Source of the DNA: UBA2357 sp002344625 | GTDB lineage: Bacteria; Pseudomonadota; Gammaproteobacteria; Burkholderiales; Rhodocyclaceae | Reading direction: 5' to 3' | DNA: 64,000 nt | Assembly (NCBI GenBank): GCA_937995335.1 | Contig: CALKIH010000009.1 | Coordinates: forward strand, 1 to 64,000 | In this document: in pieces, positions 33,493-42,750 of the stretch | How positions within the stretch are numbered: position 1 is the first letter of the stretch | How the letters are laid out: the number at the start of each line of letters is the position of its first letter | The notes under the pieces: model-generated | Seen by the model: the letters and a program-made list of their open reading frames with translations, nothing else | Database searches by the model: none | Told to the model about the DNA's origin: nothing | Position numbers and translations under genes: made by a program

Positions 33493-34901
33493 ATGGAATC
33501 CGCGCCTGGCCGGGGGCGATGGTGCTGGCCGTCATGCTGTTTCTTGCGGTGCCGGCGACGGGGGCCGATCTGCCCGATTTCACGGTACTGGTCGAGCGGC
33601 AAGGCCCGGCGGTCGTCAACATCAGCACGACCCAGTCCGAAGGCGACAAGGCGGGCGCATTCCCCGGTCTTGAAGAAAGCGACCCGATGTTCGATCTGTT
33701 CAGGCGCTTCATACCGAAGGCGCCGGTCGAGCCGCGTCCGCATGGTGACAACCGCTCGCTGGGTTCGGGGTTCATTATCAGTGGTGATGGCTACATATTG
33801 ACCAACGCCCATGTGATCGAGGATGCCGAAGAGATCTTCGTCAGGCTTGCTGACAAGCGCGAGTATCGTGCGAAGGTGATCGGAACCGATCGCCGCAGTG
33901 ACATCGCGGTGATCCGCATCGATGCCACCGGCCTTCCGGTGGTGGTGATGGGGCAGCCCGACGCCCTCAAGGTCGGGGAGTGGGTGGTTGCGATCGGCTC
34001 GCCATTCGGTTTCGAGCACTCGGTTACCGCCGGCATCGTCAGCGCCAAGGGGCGCAGCCTGCCTGATGAGAATTTCGTGCCCTTCATCCAGACCGATGTC
34101 GCGATCAACCCGGGGAATTCGGGTGGGCCGCTGTTCAATCTGAAGGGCGAGGTGGTCGGCATCAATTCCCAGATCTACAGCCAGACCGGCGGTTTCATGG
34201 GCCTGTCGTTCGCGATTCCGATCGATGTCGCGATGGACATGCAGGATCAACTGCGAACCGCGGGCATCGTGCGGCGCGGACGCATCGGTGTCGCGATCCA
34301 GGAAGTCACACGGGGCTTGGCGGAGAGCTTCGGATTGCCCAGCGCGGAGGGCGCGCTGGTCAGTGCGGTCGAAGCGGGCAGTCCGGCCGAGCAGGCGGGT
34401 CTGCAGCAGGGCGACGTGATCCTGCGCTTCGACGGCAAGACGGTCGCCAGTTCGAGCGACCTGCCCCGTCTGGTCGCGGCCACCCGCCCCGGCGCGACGC
34501 TCGGGCTGCAGGCCTACCGCGACGGCGCCGAGCACTCGTTCCAGGTTACGGTCGGCGAATGGAGCGACGATACCGAACCCGCGACAAGATCCAGTCGCCT
34601 GCCGGCGCCGATGGTCAACAAACTGGGTCTCGTGGTTGCGCCGCTGACCGAGGCGGCCAAGCGCGAACTCAAGACGACGGAGGGGGTCGTGGTCGAGCGG
34701 GTGAGCGATGGCGCCAATCGGGCCGATCTCGAACCCGGCGATGTCGTCACCGCGATCGTGCGGGCGGGTCGCCAAACGAAGCTTGCATCGGTCGAGGATT
34801 TCGATCGCGTGGTCGGCGAACTCAACGATGGCGAGCAGGTTTCGCTGCTGGTGTCGCGCGGTGGCGGCAAGTCCTATGTAAGCCTGCGGGCCGGGGGTTG
34901 A
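33489..34901 (+). CDS. mucD: DegP/MucD-type periplasmic serine protease
   Basis: A 470-residue HtrA protease with a signal peptide (cleavage near VPATGA-DL), a trypsin-like domain with triad His108 (TNAHVIED), Asp138 (SDIAVI) and Ser211 (GNSGGPL), and two C-terminal PDZ domains. It degrades or refolds damaged envelope proteins and is a usual target of sigma-E, whose genes precede it. I chose the second ATG because the signal peptide then starts properly. Confidence 0.94.
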   Translation: MNGIRAWPGAMVLAVMLFLAVPATGADLPDFTVLVERQGPAVVNISTTQSEGDKAGAFPGLEESDPMFDLFRRFIPKAPVEPRPHGDNRSLGSGFIISGDGYILTNAHVIEDAEEIFVRLADKREYRAKVIGTDRRSDIAVIRIDATGLPVVVMGQPDALKVGEWVVAIGSPFGFEHSVTAGIVSAKGRSLPDENFVPFIQTDVAINPGNSGGPLFNLKGEVVGINSQIYSQTGGFMGLSFAIPIDVAMDMQDQLRTAGIVRRGRIGVAIQEVTRGLAESFGLPSAEGALVSAVEAGSPAEQAGLQQGDVILRFDGKTVASSSDLPRLVAATRPGATLGLQAYRDGAEHSFQVTVGEWSDDTEPATRSSRLPAPMVNKLGLVVAPLTEAAKRELKTTEGVVVERVSDGANRADLEPGDVVTAIVRAGRQTKLASVEDFDRVVGELNDGEQVSLLVSRGGGKSYVSLRAGG

Positions 34902-34902
34902 A

Positions 34903-35175
34903 TTGTCCGCGCCGGGCGTTTTCACGGTCATGAGCCGGCAGTGGTGTCATCTGTGCCACGACATGCTCGCGCAGCTCGAGCCGCTTGCGCACGAACTGGG
35001 CTGGACGGTCGAGGTGTTCGACGTCGACGCCGATCCAGTGCTAGAAGCCAGGTGGAACGAGCTCGTTCCGGTGTTGCTGGTGGGGGATCGCGAACTGTGC
35101 CACTACCATCTCGACGAGGCTGCGGTGCGCGCGTACTGTGGCGCCGTTGCGCCCGCTGCCGGGAGCAGCGGCTGA
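34903..35175 (+). CDS. Glutaredoxin-like protein
   Basis: A 90-residue thioredoxin-fold protein with the redox motif WCHLC. It starts at a TTG (34903) directly after mucD, or alternatively at the ATG at 34930, which would shorten it by nine residues. It may assist disulfide handling in the sigma-E regulon, since it is the last gene of that cluster; no substrate is known. It converges with the MarR gene. Confidence 0.75.
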   Translation: MSAPGVFTVMSRQWCHLCHDMLAQLEPLAHELGWTVEVFDVDADPVLEARWNELVPVLLVGDRELCHYHLDEAAVRAYCGAVAPAAGSSG

Positions 35176-35196
35176 GCGCGGCGCGTTCCCGAGCGT

Positions 35197-35733
35197 TCAG
35201 GGCAAGGATTCGCCGGCCAGGGTGAGATGGCGTTTCAGCTTGTTGAGCAGGCCGAGAAACAAGACTTTTTCGTCATGCTCCAGCCCGTTGAACAGCTCGA
35301 TGACCCAGCTCTCGTGTTCACTGGCCATCTTTCGGAACACGCGCTTGCCTTCGTTCGTGAGGTGTACCGAGTAAGCCCTTCGGTCGCGCGGATCGTCACG
35401 GCGTTCGACCAAGCCCTCATCGACCAGCTTGTCGGTCAGGCCGGTCACGTTGCCGCCGGTCACCATCAGGCGCTGCGACAAATCCTTCATCTTCAGCCCG
35501 TCGGGGTTGCGATCGAGCTGTGCCATCAGATCGAAGCGCGGCAACGTCGAGTCGAAGCGGGTCCGCAGCGCGTTCCTGAGCCGCGCCTCGACGATGTTGG
35601 TGCAGGTCAGCATGCGCAGCCACAATCGGAGTGCTTCGTGGTCGTCGTCGGTTGCGCGCGTCTCATGATCGATTGGCTCGAACAAGGTCGCGGTGTCGGT
35701 TTCAGGTAGTCGTGGCGCCATCGGTTTACCCAT
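35197..35733 (-). CDS. iadR: MarR-family transcriptional regulator (IadR-like)
   Basis: A 178-residue winged-helix regulator. The recognition region reads LKMKDLSQRLMVTGGNVTGL and the wing RRDDPRDRRAYSVHLT, both typical of MarR repressors of aromatic catabolism. In iad loci a MarR protein binds indoleacetate and releases the catabolic promoter; the neighbouring gene content suggests the same here. It is the last gene of the minus-strand block, 142 nt beyond livF. The symbol rests on context, not on ligand data. Confidence 0.7.
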   Translation of the reverse strand: MGKPMAPRLPETDTATLFEPIDHETRATDDDHEALRLWLRMLTCTNIVEARLRNALRTRFDSTLPRFDLMAQLDRNPDGLKMKDLSQRLMVTGGNVTGLTDKLVDEGLVERRDDPRDRRAYSVHLTNEGKRVFRKMASEHESWVIELFNGLEHDEKVLFLGLLNKLKRHLTLAGESLP

Positions 35734-35875
35734 GTCGGATCCCGGGCGGACATGCCAGGAGGCTGTCACATGTCCGTAGCGTGTGATTCTACTCCACAAC
35801 GACATAAAACATTCAAAAGTGAAGCGATTTGGGGCGAAAGTGCGTGTTTCGGTGCGCCTGCATCTGGTCGCCCGT

Positions 35876-36586
35876 TCAAACACCCATGTAGCGCTCCCAC
35901 AGTTCGGGTGAATCGGTCAGCATGGCGGTGTCGCCCGCCCACATGTTGCGCCCCTTCTCGATGAAGGTATGGCGATCGGTTACCCGGATCAGTTCTTTCA
36001 GGTACTTGTCGATCACCAGGATCGATTGGCCCGATTCCTTGATGCGCCCGAGCACGTTCCAGATCTCGCGGCGGATCAGGGGCGAGATGCCTTCGGTGGC
36101 TTCGTCGAGGACCAGCAGATGGGGGTTGGTCAGCAGCGCGCGGCCGATGGCGAGCATCTGCTGTTCGCCGCCGGAAAGCTGGTTGCCCATGTTCGAGGCG
36201 CGCTCCTTGAGGCGTGGAAACATCGAGTAGATTCGTTCGAGTGTCCAGGGCTCGGCGCTGGCGCTGCGGTTGGCGCTGAACGCTACCAGGTTTTCTTCCA
36301 CGCTCAGATTGGGAAAAATCTGCCGGCCTTCGGGCACCAGTGCGAGTCCCATCTGGGCGATGCGTTCGGTGGGCATGCCGTTGATGCGCTCGCCGAGAAA
36401 GCGGATTTCCCCCGACCAGATCGGCAACTGCCCGAACACCGCGCGCAGGGTGGTCGTCTTGCCCATGCCATTGCGCCCCAGCAGCGAGGCGGCTTCGCCA
36501 GGGCGGACCTCGAAGCTCATGCCGTAGAGTACCTGGCTCGGCCCGTAGCCGGTCGTTACGTTTTCGAGTGAGAGCAGTGCGCTCAT
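35876..36586 (-). CDS. Branched-chain-type ABC transporter ATPase (LivF-like)
   Basis: A 236-residue ABC ATPase with Walker A GRNGMGKTTT, signature LSGGEQQ and Walker B LLVLDEA. It belongs to the LivF group that pairs with LivG to power HAAT-family importers of branched amino acids and, in aromatic loci, aromatic acids. One nucleotide separates it from the LivG gene. Substrate by context: indoleacetate or a related aryl acid. Confidence 0.88.
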   Translation of the reverse strand: MSALLSLENVTTGYGPSQVLYGMSFEVRPGEAASLLGRNGMGKTTTLRAVFGQLPIWSGEIRFLGERINGMPTERIAQMGLALVPEGRQIFPNLSVEENLVAFSANRSASAEPWTLERIYSMFPRLKERASNMGNQLSGGEQQMLAIGRALLTNPHLLVLDEATEGISPLIRREIWNVLGRIKESGQSILVIDKYLKELIRVTDRHTFIEKGRNMWAGDTAMLTDSPELWERYMGV

Positions 36587-36587
36587 G

Positions 36588-37355
36588 TCAGGCTCCTGAG
36601 TGGTCCGATTCTTCGTCACCGAGGTATGCGCCGATCACCAGCGGGTCGTTCCGGATCTGGTCGGCGGTGCCCGAGGAGATGACCCTGCCCGATACCAGCA
36701 CCGAGATGCGGTCGGCAAGGCGGAACACGGCGTCCATGTCGTGTTCGACCAGCACGATGGTGTGGTCTTCGCGCAGGGTGTTGAGCAGATCGCCCATGCG
36801 CTGCGACTCTTCCGGGTCGGTGCCGGCCATTGGTTCGTCGAGCAGCAGCAGGCGCGGTTTGCAGGCGATCGCCATGCCGAGCTCGAGCTGGCGCTGGCGG
36901 CCGTGCGAGAGGGTGCCGACGACATGGTTGAGCACGTCGGTCAGCCCGATCCGTTCGGCGGTCTGGAGCGCGCCGTCGAGCAGGTCGGTCTCGTCGGTCA
37001 CGGTGCCCAGGAAGTCGAACGAGTGGCCTGTGCGCGCCTGGACCGAAAGGGCCAGGTTCTCTAGCACCGTCAGCTTCGGGAACAGCGTCGTGATCTGGTA
37101 GGAGCGCGCGATGCCGGCCGCGACCCGCTTGTGGATCGGCAGCGCCGTGATGTCCTTGCCTTCGAACAGGATGCGCCCCGAATCCGACGGCAACTCGCCC
37201 GATAGCTGGGCCAGCAGCGTGGTCTTGCCCGCGCCGTTCGGCCCGATCAGGGCGTGGATCTCGCCAGCCTTGACTTCGAGCGTGCAGTGGTCGGTGGCCA
37301 CGAGGCCGCCGAAACGTTTCACCAGGTTGTCGACCTCGAGGATGATTTGGCTCAT
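36588..37355 (-). CDS. Branched-chain-type ABC transporter ATPase (LivG-like)
   Basis: A 255-residue ABC ATPase with GPNGAGKTTL (Walker A), LSHGRQRQLELGMAIA (signature region) and LLLLDEP (Walker B), plus the C-terminal extension typical of LivG. It forms the ATPase pair with the neighbouring LivF-like protein. The 4-nt overlap with livM upstream implies translational coupling. Confidence 0.88.
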   Translation of the reverse strand: MSQIILEVDNLVKRFGGLVATDHCTLEVKAGEIHALIGPNGAGKTTLLAQLSGELPSDSGRILFEGKDITALPIHKRVAAGIARSYQITTLFPKLTVLENLALSVQARTGHSFDFLGTVTDETDLLDGALQTAERIGLTDVLNHVVGTLSHGRQRQLELGMAIACKPRLLLLDEPMAGTDPEESQRMGDLLNTLREDHTIVLVEHDMDAVFRLADRISVLVSGRVISSGTADQIRNDPLVIGAYLGDEESDHSGA

Positions 37356-38404
37356 TTCGCCTCTCCTTCATGCGAGGTCGCTGCAAGCGGGGCGGTGCCG
37401 TGGCCGCGCGCGCCGCCGACCCGTTTCGCAAGATGCTGGCGCAGGCTCATGACGCCATTGGGTGCCGCCATGACGATGAACAGCAGCAGCGCGCCGAGTA
37501 CCAGGTTCCAGTGTTCGGTGTGATCCGAGATGGTTTCCTCGAGGATCAGGTACACCGCCGCGCCGGTCAGGCCGCCCCAGAAGTATCCGGATCCGCCGAG
37601 AATCACCATCACGATCAGCAAACCGGATTGATGCCAGGTCAGCGTGTGCGGCGTGATGCTGGTGCTGGCATTCGCGAGTAGCGCGCCGGCGAGTCCGCAA
37701 AGCCCGCCCGATAGCGCGAATGCGGCGAGCTTCAGCCGGAAGACCGGGTAGCCGATGGCCGCCATGCGCCGCTCGTTCTCGCGAATCGCGACGATGGCCC
37801 GGCCGAAGCGCGAGGCCACGAGGCGATACAGCAGCACGAAGGCGAGGCCGGCGGTGAAGAGGACGAAAAAGTAAAAGCTCAGCGCCGAGCTCAGATCGAG
37901 CCCCGGCACGCTCGAGCGGCGGGCCAGTTGCAGCCCGTCGTCACCGCCGAACTCGGGCAGCGAGATCGCCAGGTAGTAGAACACCTGGGCGAACGCGAGG
38001 GTGATCATGATGAAATACACGCCCTTGGTGCGCAGGCTGACGACGCCGATCAGGAGTGCGGTCGCCGCGGCGAGGCCGATCGCGAGCGGGAAGCTCAGCC
38101 AGGCGCTGTATACCCCGTTGTTCGCGAGCACCGCCACCACGTAGCCGCCGATGCCCAGGAATGCGGCATGACCGAGGCTGATCATGCCACCGTAGCCCAG
38201 CGCCAGATTCAGGGCGCTGGCGGCCAGCGCGAAGATCAGCACGCGGCTGCCGAGGTTGACATAGAACGCCTGATCCAGCGCACTCATGACCAGCGGATAG
38301 ATCGCCAGTGCCACCGCCACGAAGATTGCCGTCCAGGGGCCCGGCAGGCCCTGGGTGAAGGGTGTTTGCGCCGAGGCCGAGGCGTTGAAGGGAGTCGGGT
38401 TCAT
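37352..38404 (-). CDS. ABC transporter permease (LivM-like)
   Basis: A 350-residue inner-membrane permease with about eight to ten helices and the conserved ALNLALGYGGMISLGHAAF motif and the cytoplasmic EAA-like loop RFGRAIVAIRENERRMAAIG. It forms the translocation path with the LivH-like subunit. Two nucleotides separate it from livH. Confidence 0.88.
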   Translation of the reverse strand: MNPTPFNASASAQTPFTQGLPGPWTAIFVAVALAIYPLVMSALDQAFYVNLGSRVLIFALAASALNLALGYGGMISLGHAAFLGIGGYVVAVLANNGVYSAWLSFPLAIGLAAATALLIGVVSLRTKGVYFIMITLAFAQVFYYLAISLPEFGGDDGLQLARRSSVPGLDLSSALSFYFFVLFTAGLAFVLLYRLVASRFGRAIVAIRENERRMAAIGYPVFRLKLAAFALSGGLCGLAGALLANASTSITPHTLTWHQSGLLIVMVILGGSGYFWGGLTGAAVYLILEETISDHTEHWNLVLGALLLFIVMAAPNGVMSLRQHLAKRVGGARGHGTAPLAATSHEGEAK

Positions 38405-38406
38405 GC

Positions 38407-39327
38407 TTATCCTCGTGCCGGAAAGAGGCCGGTGGGCCGGAAGTAGAGCACCGCGACCATCAGCAGGCTCACGGACATCGATGCGAGCGTGGGGCCGAGC
38501 GTGGACGCGGTGGCCGAATCGAACAGGGTGCGCAGGCCCAGCGTCAGGATCAGCTTGCCCACGGTGTCGATCATGCCCACCAGCAGCGACCCCACCAGCG
38601 CACCGCGCATCGAACCGATTCCGCCGATCACGATGACCTCGAAGGCCGGGATCAGGATCGATTCGCCCATCCCGACCGAGACCGCCAGCAGTGGCCCGAG
38701 AAGCGCGCCCGCCAACGCGCACAAGGCCGCGCCGAGCGCGAACACGAAGGTGAACAAGGGTTTGATGCGCACGCCCATGACCGCGGTCATGTCGGGATTG
38801 GAGGCTCCGGCGCGCATCCACATGCCGATGCGGGTGCGGTTGACCAGCAGATACAGCCCGAGCGCCACCATGAGTCCGACCACGATGATGAGCAGCCGAT
38901 AGCTCGGGTAATAGAGTTCGTCCGGCACGATCTCGATAGCGCCCGACAGGCTGGCCGGCATGCCGATCATCAGCGGCTGGGCGCCGAAGATCATCTTGAT
39001 GGTTTCGTTTGCGATCAGGATCAGCGCAAAGGTCGCCAGCACTTGCGAGAGATGGCTCATGCGCTGCAGGTGTCGATACAGCAGCCTTTCCAGGATGATC
39101 CCGATCAGCGCCGTGAACACGATCGCCAGCAGCAGGGCCGGGAAGAACGAGCCGATGGCCTGGAAGAAGGCCGCGGCCAGGAATGCGCCGATCATGTAGA
39201 GCGATCCATGCGCCAGGTTGATCAGATCCATGATCCCGAAGACCAGGGTCAGGCCCGCGGCCAGCAGGAACAGCATGAGGCCGTACTGCAGCCCGTTGAG
39301 AACTTGTTCGATGATGAGATAGCTCAT
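38407..39327 (-). CDS. ABC transporter permease (LivH-like)
   Basis: A 306-residue permease beginning MSYLIIEQVLNGLQYGLML, with the family motifs LVFGIMDLINLAHGS and FEVIVIGGIGSMRGALVG. First gene of the permease pair. It lies 137 nt beyond the binding-protein gene, a gap that may hold a processing site; I see no clear terminator in it. Confidence 0.88.
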   Translation of the reverse strand: MSYLIIEQVLNGLQYGLMLFLLAAGLTLVFGIMDLINLAHGSLYMIGAFLAAAFFQAIGSFFPALLLAIVFTALIGIILERLLYRHLQRMSHLSQVLATFALILIANETIKMIFGAQPLMIGMPASLSGAIEIVPDELYYPSYRLLIIVVGLMVALGLYLLVNRTRIGMWMRAGASNPDMTAVMGVRIKPLFTFVFALGAALCALAGALLGPLLAVSVGMGESILIPAFEVIVIGGIGSMRGALVGSLLVGMIDTVGKLILTLGLRTLFDSATASTLGPTLASMSVSLLMVAVLYFRPTGLFPARG

Positions 39328-39463
39328 GACGTATATCCGATCCGCGTTGCCGGCGCGATGATTCGTGGCCGGCGTTTAGGCAAGGCGTGACCATGGCGCC
39401 GGTGCGTCGATGCACGGGCGCGGTCGCCGGTAAAAGCGCGGCCCCGTCGCGGGGCCGCAGCGC

Positions 39464-40627
39464 TTACATCTTGCAGTCGGCGAAGTAGGCGTCAGCGTGG
39501 TTCTTGACAACCGTGGAGACGAACTGGTTGCGCACGCTGCCATCGGCCTGCTTCGTGACCTGGCGCAGATAGTAGTTTTGCACCGGAAAGTGGTTGTTGC
39601 CAAACTTGTAGTGGCCGCGCACGGTCGGCGCATCGACCGTTTGTAGGGCGGTGCGCAGGGCGTTCTTGTCTTCGATCTTACCGTCGACCGCCTTGACCGC
39701 CGCGTCGATCAGCATGGCGGCATCATAGCCCTGCGACGCGTAGAGGGTGGGCGCGCGCCCGAAGTCCTTCTCGAAGTCGGCGACGAAGCGCTGGTTGAGC
39801 GGGTTGTCGGCCTCGCGATACCAGTGGCTGGTGTTGTAGACGCCTTCCATGGCCGCACCGACCGCCTTGACCACGTCTTCATCGGCAGAGAATCCGGGCG
39901 CGTACAGCGGCGTGCGCTTCATCATGCCGGACGACGCATATTGCTTGATGAAGTTGATGCCCATGCCGCCGGGCAGGAAGATGTACAAGGCCTCGGCGCG
40001 TGCGGCGCGGATCTGGGCGATCTCGGCGGAGTAGTCGAGCTGGCCGAGCTTGGAATAGATCTCGTCGGCGACCTCGCCCTTGAAGAATCGCTTCACGCCG
40101 GTGAGCGCGTCCTTGCCGGCCGGGTAGTTGGGCGCGAGCAGCACCGCGCGCTTGATTCCGTTGTCCTGCATGTGCTTGCCCATGGCCTCGTGCAGGTTGT
40201 CGTTCTGCCACGCGACGTTGAAGAAGAACGGATTGCAGTCCGCACCCGCGTACTGGCTGGGGCCGGCATTGGCGCTGACGTAGAAGGTCTCGGACGAGAA
40301 GAAGGTCGGTCCGACCGCGAGCATCAGGTTCGAAAACACCACGCCGGTCGCGACATCGACCTTGTCGCGCTGGATGAAGCGTTCCGCGATCTGGCGCGCG
40401 GTTTCGGGGTTCTGGGCGTCGTCGGCGGTGATGATCTCGGTCTTGAGGCCGCCGATGCTACCGCCGAGATGTTTGACCGCAAGCTCGAAGCCGTCGCGGA
40501 TATCGATGCCCAGCCCGGCGCCCGGGCCCGACAGCGTCGTCATCATGCCGACCTTGATCGAATCGGCGGCGTTGGCGAAGCTGGCGCCCAGGAGGGCGAC
40601 GAGGGCGGCGGTGAGTGTGCGGTTCAT
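39464..40627 (-). CDS. Periplasmic binding protein 2 of the aryl-acid ABC importer
   Basis: A 387-residue type-I periplasmic binding protein with a signal peptide (LTAALVALLGASFANA) and the start SIKVGMMTTLSGPGAGLG. The fold is that of LivK-like receptors. It differs clearly from the second binding protein at 42751-43902, so one permease set may be fed by two receptors with different ligands. Confidence 0.87.
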   Translation of the reverse strand: MNRTLTAALVALLGASFANAADSIKVGMMTTLSGPGAGLGIDIRDGFELAVKHLGGSIGGLKTEIITADDAQNPETARQIAERFIQRDKVDVATGVVFSNLMLAVGPTFFSSETFYVSANAGPSQYAGADCNPFFFNVAWQNDNLHEAMGKHMQDNGIKRAVLLAPNYPAGKDALTGVKRFFKGEVADEIYSKLGQLDYSAEIAQIRAARAEALYIFLPGGMGINFIKQYASSGMMKRTPLYAPGFSADEDVVKAVGAAMEGVYNTSHWYREADNPLNQRFVADFEKDFGRAPTLYASQGYDAAMLIDAAVKAVDGKIEDKNALRTALQTVDAPTVRGHYKFGNNHFPVQNYYLRQVTKQADGSVRNQFVSTVVKNHADAYFADCKM

Positions 40628-40683
40628 GGTCTGTCTCCGTGTTTTTATGGTGTCGGGGTGTGGGGGCCGGTGCGGCGGTCTGG

Positions 40684-42291
40684 CTAGAGGGTCTTGAGCC
40701 GGAATCTCTGGAGCTTGCCGGTTTCGGTGCGCGGAAGCGCATCGACGAAGGAGATGGCGCGCGGATACTTGTACGGGGCGACGGTCTGCTTCACGAAATC
40801 CTGCAGTGTCTCGATCATGGTGGCGTCGCCCTTGTAGTCGGGCTTGAGCACCACATAGGCCTTGATGATCTGGCCGCGGTCGGGGTCGGGCACCCCGATC
40901 ACGCCGCATTCGGCAACCGCCGAATGCGCGAGGAGGGCGGATTCGACTTCCGGGCTCGAAACGTTGTAGCCCGACGTCACGATGATGTCGTCGATGCGCG
41001 CATGGTAGTAGTAATAGCCGTCGGCATCGGCATGAAAGGCGTCGCCGGTAAGGTTCCAGCCGTTGCGAACGTAGTTCGTCTGGCGTGCGTCGGCGAGATA
41101 GCGGCAGCCCGTCGGGCCTTTGATCGCGAGCTTGCCGACCTGGCCGGTGGGTACCGGATGCATGTCGTCGTCGACGATCATGGCGGTATACCCGGGCAGC
41201 GGCTTGCCGAGCGCGCCCGGGCGGTAGTCTTCGGGCCCCGAGGCGATGTAGATGTGGATCAGCTCGGTGCCGCCGATGCCGTCGTGAATCTGGATGCCGC
41301 TTGCGTCGCGCCAGCGGTCGCGGGTGTCGGTCGGCAGCGCTTCACCCGCCGAGACGCATTTGCCGAGACTGCCGATATCGTATTTGCCGACCAGGGCCGA
41401 CATCTGCCGGTAGGCGGTCGGCGAGGTGAAGCAGATGGTGGCGCGATGCGCCGCGATGGCCTGCATCAACGGCTCGGGCGCGAGTTTCTCGAGCAGGACG
41501 GTGCTGGCGCGCGCCCATAGCGGAAAACACAGCAGGCCGCCCAGTCCGAACGTGAACGCCAGCGGCGGCGTGCCGATGAAGACGTCGCTCGCCTGCGGCT
41601 TGAGACAATGGCGCGGAAAGATCTCGCACATCGCCATGACGTCGCGATGAAAGTGGATCGTGCCCTTGGGCACGCCGGTCGTGCCCGAGGTGAAGCCGAT
41701 CAGGGCCGGGTCGGTTGCCAGCGTGGCGATCGCCGTGAAATGGTCGGATTTGCCTGCCATGCGCGCTTCGAGCGTACCGCCGGCGCCATACAGCATCAGT
41801 GCGCGCAGCTCCGTGCATTCGGCCGCGGCCTGCTCGAGTTCGTCGCCGAGGCTCGCGTCGCAGAGCGCATGGCTGATCCGGCCGAGGCGGATGACTTCCT
41901 TCAGTTCCTTGGCCCGCAGCAAGGGCATCGTACCGACCGCAACGCCACCCGCCGCCCACACCGCGAGCCAGCACGCGGCAAGCCAGGGGGTGTTGGCACC
42001 GCGCAGCAACACCCGATTGCCCGGCACCAGACCCATGTCCTCGACCAGCACATGCGCCAGACGGCTCACCTGGCGGTGCAACTCGCGATAAGTCCAGTAA
42101 ACGTCCTTGCCGATGATCGCGGGCCGGTCGCCATGTCCTTCCGCCACCGCGCGCTCGACCAGTTCGACGCTGGCGTTGAGTTTTTCGGGAAAGCGCAGTT
42201 CGGGACGGTCGAAAACCAGTTCCGGCCATTGATCGACGGGCGGGAGGTTGTCGATGACGAATCGGTCGATATGGGCACTGCTGCTGCTCAT
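40684..42291 (-). CDS. 2-aminobenzoate-CoA-ligase-like enzyme
   Basis: A 535-residue acyl-AMP/CoA ligase. The ATP motif GFTSGTTGVPKG, the hinge region NGWNLTGDAFH and the A10 lysine in RTETGKLQRFRLK are present; the sequence is closest in type to 2-aminobenzoate (anthranilate) and benzoate CoA ligases. It would activate anthranilate formed or imported in this pathway to 2-aminobenzoyl-CoA. It is the first gene after the AT-rich promoter region and probably leads an operon with the transporter and marR. Confidence 0.8.
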   Translation of the reverse strand: MSSSSAHIDRFVIDNLPPVDQWPELVFDRPELRFPEKLNASVELVERAVAEGHGDRPAIIGKDVYWTYRELHRQVSRLAHVLVEDMGLVPGNRVLLRGANTPWLAACWLAVWAAGGVAVGTMPLLRAKELKEVIRLGRISHALCDASLGDELEQAAAECTELRALMLYGAGGTLEARMAGKSDHFTAIATLATDPALIGFTSGTTGVPKGTIHFHRDVMAMCEIFPRHCLKPQASDVFIGTPPLAFTFGLGGLLCFPLWARASTVLLEKLAPEPLMQAIAAHRATICFTSPTAYRQMSALVGKYDIGSLGKCVSAGEALPTDTRDRWRDASGIQIHDGIGGTELIHIYIASGPEDYRPGALGKPLPGYTAMIVDDDMHPVPTGQVGKLAIKGPTGCRYLADARQTNYVRNGWNLTGDAFHADADGYYYYHARIDDIIVTSGYNVSSPEVESALLAHSAVAECGVIGVPDPDRGQIIKAYVVLKPDYKGDATMIETLQDFVKQTVAPYKYPRAISFVDALPRTETGKLQRFRLKTL

Positions 42292-42404
42292 GATGTCTCC
42301 TCTCTTCCCGGGCGTCTGCCCGCATTCGGGGGCGGGCTCTGTGGCCCGTTGCTGCGTTGCCGGCGTTCTCGCGCAACGATCACATGGCGCCAGTTTTTTC
42401 CAAA

Positions 42405-42515
42405 ACCCAATTAAAGTCAATAGTTAAATATATAAAATAAAAACTATTTAAAACTAAACAATATGAAAAAGAATATAAATTCTATATGCAGCTGTTAAAT
42501 ATGAATTTAATTTTG
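42405..42515 (-). promoter_or_regulatory. AT-rich promoter island before the CoA ligase operon
   Basis: About 110 nt with far lower GC than the flanks. It holds the inverted repeats AATAGTT/AACTATT (42419-42425, 42442-42448) and TTAAAT-ATGA-ATTTAA (42495-42510), and TTGACT plus several TATA-like hexamers on the minus strand. It probably carries the promoter and operator for the ligase-transporter-marR unit. Precise -35/-10 choice is ambiguous. Confidence 0.55.
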
Positions 42516-42750
42516 TGTCGATGCCTGCCCGGAGGGGGCAGCCTGCTCGAGTGGGCGCCTGCATCCGGTGCGAGCCCGCTGCCGGTGGAGACGGGCCGGC
42601 GTCCGGGCTTGGGTGCAGGTGGCGGGAAGCTCGACGCGATGGAGGGCACTCGCCTCGAGCGCCCTCCGTCCGCGTCGAGATGTGGCTGTGATCGGCAGCG
42701 TGCAGGCGGGCGTGGCGACCCCGTGCGACCGCGCGTGTCGTGCGGCGGGA
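42516..42750. other. Non-coding stretch after the first binding-protein gene
   Basis: 235 nt downstream of the stop at 42751. It contains short hairpins (CTGCCC...GGGCAG near 42528-42545 and GGAGGGC...GCCCTCC near 42643-42668) without T-tracts. No supported gene. Confidence 0.5.
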
